Positions 54,266 through 62,133 of a DNA stretch of 64,000 nucleotides are shown here, in pieces (the stretch's first letter is position 1; every line of letters begins with the position of its first letter). The stretch lies in the NCBI GenBank assembly GCA_963731125.1, contig CAVSVP010000009.1, positions 310,001 through 374,000 of the forward strand, written 5' to 3'. A model generated the notes under the pieces. The model searched no databases. It had not been told where the DNA came from and was given only the letters and a program-made list of their open reading frames with translations. The position numbers and the translations under genes are program-made. This stretch comes from CAVSVP01 sp963731125. GTDB taxonomy: Bacteria > Pseudomonadota > Gammaproteobacteria > Competibacterales > Competibacteraceae.

Positions 54266-55942
54266 GTGGAAACGGTGGAACGTGATGTTATGGAATACGA
54301 TGTCGTTATCGTTGGCGCCGGTCCTGCCGGTTTGAGCGCGGCGATTCGACTGAAACAATTAGCGGCCGAAAAAGATCAAGAAATCAGCGTCTGTGTTCTG
54401 GAAAAAGGCTCTGCAGTTGGCTCCCATATCTTATCCGGCGCAGTTCTCGAACCGCGCGCGCTTAATGAACTGCTACCTGATTGGAAGGAACGGGGAGCAC
54501 CGCTTAACGTAGAGGCGAAAGATGATAAGTTCCTGCTAATGACCAGTCAGTCTTCTTACAAGCTACCCACTCCACCCCAAATGCATAACCATGGCAATTA
54601 CATCATCAGTGAAGCGAATTTTTGTCGGTGGTTGGGGCAGCAGGCCGAAGAAGAATTTGGAGTAGAAATCTATCCCGGTTTTGCTGCCGCACAAGTCATT
54701 TATGAAGACAATGGTAGCGTAGCAGGTGTCATCACTGGCGACCGAGGTATAGGTAAGGATGGACAGCCGACAGACAGCTACGAGCCGGGCATGGAACTGC
54801 GTGCTAAATACACGATGTTCGCAGAGGGCTGTCGAGGCTCTCTCACTCGAGCCCTGGAGGAACGCTTTAAGCTGCGCGAGAATTTGGATCCTGCAATTTA
54901 CGGCAAAACTAAAGCCGATCCCCAAACTTATGGTATTGGCGTCAAGGAAATTTGGGACGTGGAGCCTGCCAAGCACAAGCAGGGAACGATTATTCACACA
55001 GTAGGTTGGCCCCTGGATTTACGGACTTATGGCGGATCCTTCCTCTATCACATCGAAGATAACAAAGTGGCAGTGGGTTTTGTCGTCGGCTTGGATTATA
55101 CCAATCCCCACCTCAGCCCCTTTGATGAGTTTCAGCGTTTTAAACTCCATCCTGACATCCGCCCACTCTTTGAGGGAGGGCAGCGCATTGCCTATGGGGC
55201 TCGAGCTTTAAATGAAGGCGGTTGGCAATCCATTCCCAAGCTTACCTTTCAAGGCGGTATGTTGATTGGCTGTTCGGCGGGTTTTCTTAATACACCTAAG
55301 ATTAAAGGCATCCATACTGCTATGAAATCCGCCATGGTGGCTGCCGAGGTGACCTTTGAAGCGCTCGCTCAGGAAGGTGCAAAAGAAGTCACTAGCTATC
55401 CTAAGAGCCTCAAGGAAAGCTGGCTATGGGAAGAGCTGTATCTCGCCCGTAATATTCGCCCTTCATTTCAATGGGGTACGTTGGCTGCCTTTGCTTATTC
55501 AGGTTTGGATACTTATGTGCTTCGGGGTAAAGCACCGTGGACTCTGCATTTCCACCATGCGGATCATCAAACGCTAAAAAAAGCCAGTGAGACACCCAAG
55601 ATCGATTATCCCAAACCAGATGGAAAAATTACGTTCGACAAACTGTCTTCGGTGTTTCTTTCCAACACCCATCACAGTGAGCATCAGCCTGCCCACCTGA
55701 CGTTGAAAGACAGTTCCATTCCCGTTAACCATAATCTTCCGCTTTACGATGCTCCCGAGCAACGGTACTGCCCTGCCGCCGTTTACGAAATTGTTCGTGA
55801 CGATGATGGCAGCAATCCGCGAATGCAAATTAATTTTTCCAACTGTGTGCACTGCAAGACTTGTGATATCAAGGACCCGACCCAAAATATTGTCTGGGTA
55901 ACTCCAGAGGGCGGTGACGGACCGGAGTATCCAAATATGTGA
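54266..55942 (+). CDS. ETF-ubiquinone oxidoreductase
   Basis: A 558-residue membrane-associated flavoprotein with a [4Fe-4S] cluster. It passes electrons from fatty-acid and amino-acid oxidation, by way of ETF, to ubiquinone. FAD loop: EYDVVIVGAGPAGLSAAIRL (about 10-29). LEKGSAVGSHILSGAVLEPR and FAEGCRGSLTRALEERFKLR follow. C-terminal cluster cysteines lie in NFSNCVHCKTCDIKDPTQNI (about 526-545), ending EGGDGPEYPNM. GTG at 54266 follows AGAGAGG. The EtfAB partners are not in the window. It links the lipid region to respiration. Confidence 0.95.
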   Translation: METVERDVMEYDVVIVGAGPAGLSAAIRLKQLAAEKDQEISVCVLEKGSAVGSHILSGAVLEPRALNELLPDWKERGAPLNVEAKDDKFLLMTSQSSYKLPTPPQMHNHGNYIISEANFCRWLGQQAEEEFGVEIYPGFAAAQVIYEDNGSVAGVITGDRGIGKDGQPTDSYEPGMELRAKYTMFAEGCRGSLTRALEERFKLRENLDPAIYGKTKADPQTYGIGVKEIWDVEPAKHKQGTIIHTVGWPLDLRTYGGSFLYHIEDNKVAVGFVVGLDYTNPHLSPFDEFQRFKLHPDIRPLFEGGQRIAYGARALNEGGWQSIPKLTFQGGMLIGCSAGFLNTPKIKGIHTAMKSAMVAAEVTFEALAQEGAKEVTSYPKSLKESWLWEELYLARNIRPSFQWGTLAAFAYSGLDTYVLRGKAPWTLHFHHADHQTLKKASETPKIDYPKPDGKITFDKLSSVFLSNTHHSEHQPAHLTLKDSSIPVNHNLPLYDAPEQRYCPAAVYEIVRDDDGSNPRMQINFSNCVHCKTCDIKDPTQNIVWVTPEGGDGPEYPNM

Positions 55943-56065
55943 GTTGTTCTAGAAGCACAAGGCCTTCGGCAACGCAGGTTTTGCACGCAACAAACAGTGC
56001 ACTATTTACCTTTTATATGGTCTATAATTCACGAAGCAGTCAACGTTAATCAGAGGTTTTTGGAC

Positions 56066-56743
56066 ATGCTCGAGAAAAAACTGGAGAAAAATTATGCGGT
56101 AACCAGACCCGCCGAATCGGCACTGGCTACCAATAAGGTGTTACGCAACACCTATATTCTTCTATCAATGACACTACTGTTCAGTGCTTTTACGGCAGGT
56201 TTCGCTGTCGCCACCAACGCACCTCCGTTGGGACTTTTTATAACCCTAGGTGGCTACTTTGGATTGCTCTTCCTGACTAGTGCATTACGCAACAGTCCTT
56301 GGGGGCTGGTCGCGGTGTTTGCTTTGACGGGGTTTCTAGGCTACACCTTAGGTCCCATCATCAGCTTGTATTTGAGCATTCCCGGCGGATCACAGATCGT
56401 GATGACCGCCATGGCCGGCACTGGCATTATTTTTTTGGCTTTGTCCGGTTACGCGCTGGTCTCTCAAAAAGATTTCAGCTTTATGAGCGGCTTTTTGATG
56501 GTGGGTATTCTAGTGGCCTTTTTGGCGGGTCTAGGCGCCTTTGTATTTCAGATGCCTGGCCTAGCGTTGGCGATCTCAGCCATGTTCGTGCTACTGATGT
56601 CGGGATTGATTCTCTGGCAAACCAGCGAAATCATTCACGGTGGCGAAACTAACTATATTATGGCTACAGTAACGCTCTACATCGCCATTTTTAACCTGTT
56701 CCAGTCTTTGCTAATGCTGTTGGGGTTTGCAAGCGACGACTAA
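56066..56743 (+). CDS. Bax inhibitor-1 family membrane protein
   Basis: A 225-residue protein with seven hydrophobic helices. The N-terminal RNTYILLSMTLLFSAFTAGF, GLFITLGGYFGLLFLTSALR, NSPWGLVAVFALTGFLGYTL and GPIISLYLSIPGG segments and the later SEIIHGGETNYIMATVTLYI and AIFNLFQSLLMLL motif (about 189-220) fit the BI-1/YccA family. YccA limits FtsH proteolysis in E. coli; others are calcium-leak channels. ATG at 56066 follows AGAGG; a longer frame to 55997 has no such site. Confidence 0.9.
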   Translation: MLEKKLEKNYAVTRPAESALATNKVLRNTYILLSMTLLFSAFTAGFAVATNAPPLGLFITLGGYFGLLFLTSALRNSPWGLVAVFALTGFLGYTLGPIISLYLSIPGGSQIVMTAMAGTGIIFLALSGYALVSQKDFSFMSGFLMVGILVAFLAGLGAFVFQMPGLALAISAMFVLLMSGLILWQTSEIIHGGETNYIMATVTLYIAIFNLFQSLLMLLGFASDD

Positions 56744-56777
56744 TAATCTTAGACGTGTACCAAAACCAATGTTAAAC

Positions 56778-56799
56778 GCCCCGTCCATGCGGGGCTTTT
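56778..56799 (+). terminator. Rho-independent terminator after BI-1 gene
   Basis: GCCCCG, TCCATG, CGGGGC form a 6-bp GC stem with TTTTC after it, 35 bp past the stop at 56743. Confidence 0.88.
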
Positions 56800-56810
56800 C
56801 ATAAGCCTCA

Positions 56811-57697
56811 GAGGGTGTGTGAAAAGCTTCGATCATCGACTCTACGTTAGAGATATGACGTTGTGTTTAGGGTATTGAGAGGCTTGAGATGGTGAGGAAG
56901 CGCGCCGCCTATCCCAGGGATCTAACGAATCGCCAGAGGCCGTTGATTGAACCGCTCTTGCCTCCCGCGAAGCCGGGGGGACGCTCGCGGGAGGTGGACC
57001 TGCGGGAGGTGGTCAACGGGATATGCTATGTCAGTCGCAGTGGCTGTGCGTGGCGGATGTTGCCACATGATTTGCCGCCGTGGGGGACGGTGCATTGGTC
57101 TTATCGGCAATGGCGGTTAGACGGCACCTGGGCGAAGATTCACGAGGTGTTGCGGGCGAAGGTGCGCCCCGCGGCGGGTCGCGAGGCGACACCCAGTGCC
57201 GCGATCATTGATAGCCAACGCGTCAAGACGACGGAAAAAGGGGGGGTCTGCGGTTATGATGCGGGAACAAACGTCAAGGGACGCAAGCGCCATATCGGGG
57301 TAGATACCCTGGGGCTATTACTGGCGGTGGTGGTGCCTTCGGCGGGGATTCAAGACCGCGACGGGGCGCGCCTGGGACTGGCGACCCTCTTGGGTCGATT
57401 TCCCCGGGTGGAGCGCATTTGGGCGGATAGTAACGATTCGGGCACGTTTGTCGACTGGGTCCGCGCCTTTGGCGGTTGGGTACTGGACATTGTCAGGCGG
57501 CCGGCGAACCAAACCGGCTTTGTGCTGCTCCCTCGCCGGTGGGTCGTGGAGCGAACGGTTGCCTGGTTAGGTCGGTACCGGCGATTAAGCAAGGACTATG
57601 AAGCATTGACCACCTCAAGTGAGACGATGATCCGAGTTGCGATGATCCAGCTCATGCGGCGCCGACTCGCGCCTCCATAGACTTCTCACACACCCTC
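56811..57697 (+). mobile_element. IS5-family (IS427-type) element, complete
   Basis: The ends GAGGGTGTGTGA at 56811 and its inverse at 57697 flank an 887-bp element. The TCA duplication (56808-56810 and 57698-57700) fits the 2-3-bp TNA target of the IS427 group. It sits just behind the BI-1 terminator. Confidence 0.92.
56889..57680 (+). CDS. IS5-family transposase
   Basis: An intact single-frame transposase of 263 residues. The N-terminal helical region (YPRDLTNRQRPLIEPLLPPA) and SRSGCAWRMLPHDLPPWGTV segment are IS427-like. The first catalytic aspartate lies in SAAIIDSQRVKTTEKGGVCG (about 103-122), the second in VERIWADSNDSGTFVDWVRA, and the E region in RRWVVERTVAWLGRYRRLSK. A one-frame gene, whereas many IS427 relatives use two frames. 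No lesion. Confidence 0.93.
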   Translation: MVRKRAAYPRDLTNRQRPLIEPLLPPAKPGGRSREVDLREVVNGICYVSRSGCAWRMLPHDLPPWGTVHWSYRQWRLDGTWAKIHEVLRAKVRPAAGREATPSAAIIDSQRVKTTEKGGVCGYDAGTNVKGRKRHIGVDTLGLLLAVVVPSAGIQDRDGARLGLATLLGRFPRVERIWADSNDSGTFVDWVRAFGGWVLDIVRRPANQTGFVLLPRRWVVERTVAWLGRYRRLSKDYEALTTSSETMIRVAMIQLMRRRLAPP

Positions 57698-57704
57698 TCA
57701 GGCG

Positions 57705-58563
57705 GGTAGTGATGTCCATGTAATGCTCGCGCTACACTGTTGCTCTCGTTAGGTTGTAGTGGCATATGAAAAGCTTGATGGCACCGACATGATTGGCTAG
57801 CTTCTTGGAAAACGACAACGCACTGCGTACCAGACGCGAAACGCGCTGTCGCAGCGGGTTGTTGAATCGCTCGATGTGATTGGTTCTGCGCGCCAGTTTG
57901 TTGACCGCTTTGTGCTGCGCCTTGGGAATCACGCCTTCGTAGACGACATATTGATCCGTGGAAAACGTCGCGTTCTGACGATAGACTTTCGGAATCTTCG
58001 ACCACAATTGCCTGGCGCTCTTGTGGCTGCGATCCCCCACGTGAAAGGCAATGATTTGACGGCTCTTGACGTCCATGGCGAGCCAAATCCACTGCTTGTT
58101 TTCTTTGTTCGGCACGAAGCTGTGCATTTCGTCGGCTTCCACCTCAAGGCGTTGAATCATGACGTCTTGGGTACCACGGACGGGCTGGATGTTGAGATGA
58201 TCCGGCAGGGCCTCCAAGCATTGGCCGCGAAAGCCCAATAGCCACTTAAGTTTAACACCCACGGCACGACATATCCCGCGCAACGAAATACGCTCCACCA
58301 GCAAGCGTTCGATCAGAGTTCGTGTGTCATCACCGACAAGGTATTGTTCGAAGCAATCGACAAACTGACGTCCGCAGTCGCGGCATTGATGATTCTGTTT
58401 GCCGTTGTGGATGTGACCGTTTTTCTTATAGTTGGCTGATTTGCACCGGGGGCACACATCTCTGATGACCATGGGATTCTGTTGACCTCCCCTGGATAAG
58501 TAAGTGTTTTAGATCAACGATAGCATGGAATCGTCAGGCGAGCATTACATGGACATCACTACC
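57705..58563 (-). mobile_element. IS1-family element, third type
   Basis: Perfect 26-bp terminal repeats beginning GGTAGTGATGTCCATGTAAT at 57705 and 58563. Length 859 bp. No target duplication can be seen, because the left flank has been replaced by the IS5 copy ending four bases away. It differs clearly from the IS1 copy at 25518. Confidence 0.9.
57732..58472 (-). CDS. IS1-family transposase
   Basis: An intact 246-residue transposase. The zinc ribbon reads CPRCKSANYKKNGHIHNGKQ and CRDCGRQFVDCF. A helix-turn-helix is ISLRGICRAVGVKLKWLLGF and the catalytic stretch LEVEADEMHSFVPNKENKQW with LAMDVKSRQIIAFHVGDRSH. ARRTNHIERFNNPLRQRVSR holds the terminal acidic residue. A single open frame without InsA-InsB slippage. 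It differs from the two copies of the 1324-3428 type, so at least two IS1 subgroups occur here. Confidence 0.9.
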   Translation of the reverse strand: MVIRDVCPRCKSANYKKNGHIHNGKQNHQCRDCGRQFVDCFEQYLVGDDTRTLIERLLVERISLRGICRAVGVKLKWLLGFRGQCLEALPDHLNIQPVRGTQDVMIQRLEVEADEMHSFVPNKENKQWIWLAMDVKSRQIIAFHVGDRSHKSARQLWSKIPKVYRQNATFSTDQYVVYEGVIPKAQHKAVNKLARRTNHIERFNNPLRQRVSRLVRSALSFSKKLANHVGAIKLFICHYNLTRATV

Positions 58564-58805
58564 CCAAGGCTCGGCCAAATCCCCGTGTAAGCTGTTGTTT
58601 TTAAAGCTTACCCATACTTAATGAGCAATTACAAATCAGTTTTCTAACCCTTTGTTTTAATTTGATTCACAGACATCATGCCGGGAAATTTAATTTCTGG
58701 AAAACTATAGCTAATAAATGTCAACTATTTATCAACCGGTAGCACTGACCGGTAGTTTTTACGCTCTAAAACGGGCAAAAAATGGTCTAAAGGCCGATCA
58801 AAATC
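58564..58805. other. 242-bp gap, terminator-like hairpin
   Basis: No gene. The right flank of IS1 shows no duplication. The bases at 58734-58753 form ACCGGT, AGCACTG, ACCGGT, a 6-bp stem followed by AGTTTTTA, a possible terminator for the plus strand. Confidence 0.5.
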
Positions 58806-59216
58806 TTAATCATGACGATTGATTCGGGAAGGGTTAAACGTTTGCATGAGTTCCATCGCTTCTGATGCGCGTTCTTCATCGACCCTGACGCTAACGAATT
58901 TGGCTTCGTGAGTAAATTGATCGACATAGGCAGCAATGACTTTTTGCGACACGTGCAAATTTGACAAATGGTCCTTAAGGGCGTTGATGACGGCGTCTCT
59001 GCCCACCTGTGAAAAACTACCGGCGGCACCGACGTTGCCCGGCGCTGGAACCACACCTGGTGTAGAGATAGGTTCACCACCGGTACCCACCTCCTGGGCT
59101 ATGATGCTGGGATCGAAGACACTCCATTGCAATTCCTTCTCATTAAGTTTGTTAATGGTTTTTTCTAAGGCTATAGGATCGTCGAATACGCCAATAATGG
59201 TAGTCGTCTTGCTCAT
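58806..59216 (-). CDS. General-stress-17M/YflT-like protein
   Basis: A 136-residue soluble protein. The N terminus MSKTTTIIGVFDDPIALEKT and INKLNEKELQWSVFDPSIIA resembles the YflT/GS17M domain, a predicted beta-alpha-beta regulatory fold found in stress proteins. The middle (GTGGEPISTPGVVPAPGNVG) is a glycine-proline linker. The second half GRDAVINALKDHLSNLHVSQ and AKFVSVRVDEERASEAMELM contains a second fold half. Function unknown. Behind GAGGAGG there is a good ribosome site (59220-59230). Confidence 0.55.
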   Translation of the reverse strand: MSKTTTIIGVFDDPIALEKTINKLNEKELQWSVFDPSIIAQEVGTGGEPISTPGVVPAPGNVGAAGSFSQVGRDAVINALKDHLSNLHVSQKVIAAYVDQFTHEAKFVSVRVDEERASEAMELMQTFNPSRINRHD

Positions 59217-59673
59217 TAGTTTAACCTCCTCCTCGCTTTGTTCTCTAGACCCGCTTCGATCATTCGAATAAGCCTTCTTCTTTACGGCTACCTAAACCAT
59301 AGCGAAACAACCTAAGCTATACCATATCGATTCCGGCTATTTAAAAAAAAGACAGCCTGGCAAGGCCAAAGTTTTCGCAAATATGACTTTACAACAGAAT
59401 GACGCTGCAACGTCCTGCAGGGTCCAAGGAGTAATCAACCCGTGTCGCAGCGACTCTGTAAGCACTTAGTCTGCGATGAGGACTTAGCGTACGATTGCCC
59501 CCCGGCTCAACTGGGAATCATTGACCAATCACTAAAACAACGCAACCAACTTTTTGCAAAAATAAGCGCTGAGGCGCCGGACTAGGCAGCCGGATGGCAG
59601 AGTCGAGCGGCGGTGACATACCCACCCTAGACAGCCGGCGTCTGGCTTGTGCAAGAAGTCTAAACGCCAGAGA
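59217..59673. other. 457-bp gap with MITE copy 2
   Basis: No gene. The MITE copy 2 occupies 59549-59661; the rest has no visible features other than an AT-rich promoter-like stretch behind the stress gene. Confidence 0.55.
59549..59661 (+). mobile_element. MITE-like repeat, copy 2 (internally deleted)
   Basis: The ends are TTTTTGCAAAAATAAGCGC at about 59550 and TGTGCAAGAAGTCT at 59661. CGCTGAGGCGCC and CCTAGACAGCCGGCGTCTGG match copies 1 and 3. The conserved core GTCGCCAGCAGCGCACAGGG is missing. It lies 12 bp from the stop of the CoA-ester lyase gene. Confidence 0.78.
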
Positions 59674-60726
59674 TCAAAAATCATATAGTTCGCGGTACTC
59701 GGAATCCCGCTCAGCAATTAATTTAGCCAAATTTACCACGACCTGGCATTGTTTAAACGTCGCATCATCCTGCATCTTACCGTCGATCATGACCGTGCCA
59801 CTGCCATCCGGCATTGCTTCAATCACTCGCTTGGCCCATGCCACCTCTTCCGGCGCTGGGCTAAAAACACGCTTGGCGATAGCGATCTGGCTCGGATGTA
59901 AAGTCCAGGTTCCGACGCAACCCATCAGAAAAGCATTGCGGAATTGATCCTCACAGGCAACAGGATCATTGATGGCACCAAATGGACCATAAAAAGGCAA
60001 TGCACCTACCCCAGCACACGCATCAACCATCCGGTTAATGGTATAGTGCCAGAGATCTTGCTGAGCGGTAGGCCGTAGCGCATCCGGATTGGCAGGATCT
60101 GGATCGGTACGCACAAGATAACCTGGATGACCGCCACCGACCCGTGTTGTCTTCATCCGCCGAGAGGCGGCCAAGTCCGCAGGCCCCAGACTCATGCCCT
60201 GCATGCGCGGACTGGCATTGGCGATTTCTTCTACATTAGCCACACCCAGGGCAGTTTCCAGAATCGCATGGATTAGAATAGGACGTTGTAGATCCGCCTT
60301 AGCCTCCAGCTGAGCAAGTAGCTGGTCTATAAAGTAGATGTCCCAAGGCCCCTGGATCTTGGGCAACATAATAACATCGATCTTGTCGCCAGCCTCCGTC
60401 ACGAGCCCCAGCATATCGTCCAAAAACCACGGACTATCTAGGCTATTCACCCGGGTCCAGAGTTGAGTATCGCCGAAGTCGTTTTCTTTAGCGATCTTAA
60501 TTAACCCATCACGGGCATCGACTTTACGATCCGTTGGCACAGCATCTTCAAGATTGCCCAATAAAATATCCACTTGCTTGGCTATATCGGGCGCCTTGGT
60601 AGCCATTTTAGGATTACTGGGGTCGAAAAAGTGAATCATTCGCGAAGGTTTAACAGGTATCTCGCGAACTGGATCCGGTGCGCCGACTACTTTAGGCTTA
60701 AAGAAATCGCGTGGACTGCGTAACAT
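59674..60726 (-). CDS. HpcH/HpaI-type CoA-ester lyase
   Basis: A 350-residue TIM-barrel enzyme of the HpcH/HpaI aldolase / citrate-lyase beta / malyl-CoA lyase superfamily. Acidic residues for Mg and substrate lie in VDILLGNLEDAVPTDRKVDA (about 47-66), RVNSLDSPWFLDDMLGLVTE, ILETALGVANVEEIANASPR (about 155-174) and MSLGPADLAASRRM. A C-terminal lid reads LHPSQIAIAKRVFSPAPEEV. L-malyl-CoA or beta-methylmalyl-CoA lyase activity is the best guess. The N-terminal SRMIHFFDPSNPKMATKAPD is longer than in Mcl1, so a distinct branch is possible. Confidence 0.72.
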   Translation of the reverse strand: MLRSPRDFFKPKVVGAPDPVREIPVKPSRMIHFFDPSNPKMATKAPDIAKQVDILLGNLEDAVPTDRKVDARDGLIKIAKENDFGDTQLWTRVNSLDSPWFLDDMLGLVTEAGDKIDVIMLPKIQGPWDIYFIDQLLAQLEAKADLQRPILIHAILETALGVANVEEIANASPRMQGMSLGPADLAASRRMKTTRVGGGHPGYLVRTDPDPANPDALRPTAQQDLWHYTINRMVDACAGVGALPFYGPFGAINDPVACEDQFRNAFLMGCVGTWTLHPSQIAIAKRVFSPAPEEVAWAKRVIEAMPDGSGTVMIDGKMQDDATFKQCQVVVNLAKLIAERDSEYRELYDF

Positions 60727-60818
60727 TCAGCTTTTCCCCCATTAGTTGGTTGAGTGGCTGTAAAAAAATCAGTAATGCTTATTATCATAACATGACTGGC
60801 TATCGATCCTGCGTTTTC

Positions 60819-61619
60819 TCAATGGGCAAAACGGACTTCCAGCCAACCCAGCAAATGATTGGCTGCCAGTTGCCAGTGGCTTTCCAACATCATAGCGTGA
60901 ACCATATTAGGAATGATGATGGCATCGGCTTTATAATAGCGTGCGGTATCTTTCATTAATCCCGGTGAAAAAAAAGCGTCTCTTTCGGCACCCATCACGA
61001 GTATAGGCATGCTGTCATCGTCTCTGCGGCACAGCGGATCCAGCCCTAACATATCCAAGCATACGCGTTGCGATTCTCCTTGCACCATGTAAAGATACTT
61101 CATGAGTTGAGAGTTTGGTGTGCCATCTGAAAACAGGGCTTCGCGCATAAAATCCATACTACCAGTAGACTGCGGACCAAAAGTTTGGAATAAGGTAAGA
61201 CGATAGAGCAGCAACGGGTTACCTATAGCCATACCCCATAGCGACGATAGCAATCCGTGAGGTGGCACCGAAGCCATCAATACCATACCCAGCGCCCGAT
61301 GGGATTCCAGGTACTTCTGCACAACCATACCGCCCATAGAATGCCCGATCAACACCGGGGTACAACCTAGTACCTCGATAGCTTGAGCGAGATCAGCAAC
61401 ATAATCAGCAAGACTCCACCAAAGCAGGTTATTATGACCGTCGCTTGCTCCATGCCCGCGCAGGCTGACAGCATGCGCCTCATAACCCCGCTGCGCGAAA
61501 TAGGGCAAAAAATTGACATCCCAGACTTTGGCGCCGGTAAATGACCCATGTATAAACAACAGTGGAATGGTAGATGTATCCCTGCTTTTAGGATAACGAC
61601 TAATGATCTCTAATTGCAT
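60819..61619 (-). CDS. Alpha/beta hydrolase
   Basis: A 266-residue alpha/beta hydrolase. The oxyanion loop is PLLFIHGSFTGAKVWDVNFL, the nucleophile elbow TPVLIGHSMGGMVVQKYLES (about 89-108, serine in GHSMGG), an aspartate in ILVMGAERDAFFSPGLMKDT and a histidine in IIPNMVHAMMLESHWQLA. No substrate can be assigned. It lies 93 bp from the CoA-ester lyase, same strand and upstream of it. Confidence 0.82.
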   Translation of the reverse strand: MQLEIISRYPKSRDTSTIPLLFIHGSFTGAKVWDVNFLPYFAQRGYEAHAVSLRGHGASDGHNNLLWWSLADYVADLAQAIEVLGCTPVLIGHSMGGMVVQKYLESHRALGMVLMASVPPHGLLSSLWGMAIGNPLLLYRLTLFQTFGPQSTGSMDFMREALFSDGTPNSQLMKYLYMVQGESQRVCLDMLGLDPLCRRDDDSMPILVMGAERDAFFSPGLMKDTARYYKADAIIIPNMVHAMMLESHWQLAANHLLGWLEVRFAH

Positions 61620-62133
61620 ATTGTTCTAGCTGCCACTTAACTTCCGCTATGGTTATTATTAGACCACATACTTTATATCGCGAGTCACATGATAAGGTAT
61701 ATTTAGATGTACCGCTTCCAGCATTGGCAGATGCGTTATCGAGTTACCGACTTTGCGCAGCACCCGAATTCAACCGCTAGTCTCCGTACTGAAGCCCCGC
61801 GAAGAACAGCGCACTAATCACTAACATCTACATCAGTCAATCCAAATCCGGTGGATTGTTATAATCTGTCATCAGACATACCCAAAGCCCAATGAAATCA
61901 GGTGGTCCGCAAGCTAAACGAATAGATCTCTTGCCTAAGTCAAACGCTGGCTGTCCGGGCTGGACGTGTTCCTGCCGATCAACCCCGCCGTTCTGTAGGG
62001 ATTCGCTACCCCGCACTTCCCTGTGCGCTGCTGGCGACACCGTCCAGCTCGGCGTCTCAGCGCTCATTTTTGCAAAAAGTCTAATGAATTTATCTACCCT
62101 GTTCATATTGTTGTTGGCTGGAATCATAGCTCC
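61620..62133. other. 514-bp gap upstream of menF with MITE copy 3
   Basis: No gene. Two overlapping frames here (61837-62127 minus and 62023 plus) are formed by the MITE. Only about 50 bp separate the MITE end from the menF start, so the promoter of menF lies in or near the MITE. Confidence 0.55.
61924..62082 (-). mobile_element. MITE-like repeat, copy 3
   Basis: Imperfect ends AGATCTCTTGCC at 61924 and AGACTTTTTGCA (inverted) at 62082. A 3-bp duplication AAT lies at 61921-61923 and 62083-62085. Read on the minus strand, the core GTCGCCAGCAGCGCACAGGG AAGTGCG and GAACGGCGG follows copy 1 closely over about 155 bp. Confidence 0.88.

Noticed and set aside
61837..62127. Small ORF on the minus strand
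   Set aside because: Formed by MITE copy 3, with repeats of the same sequence elsewhere lacking the frame.
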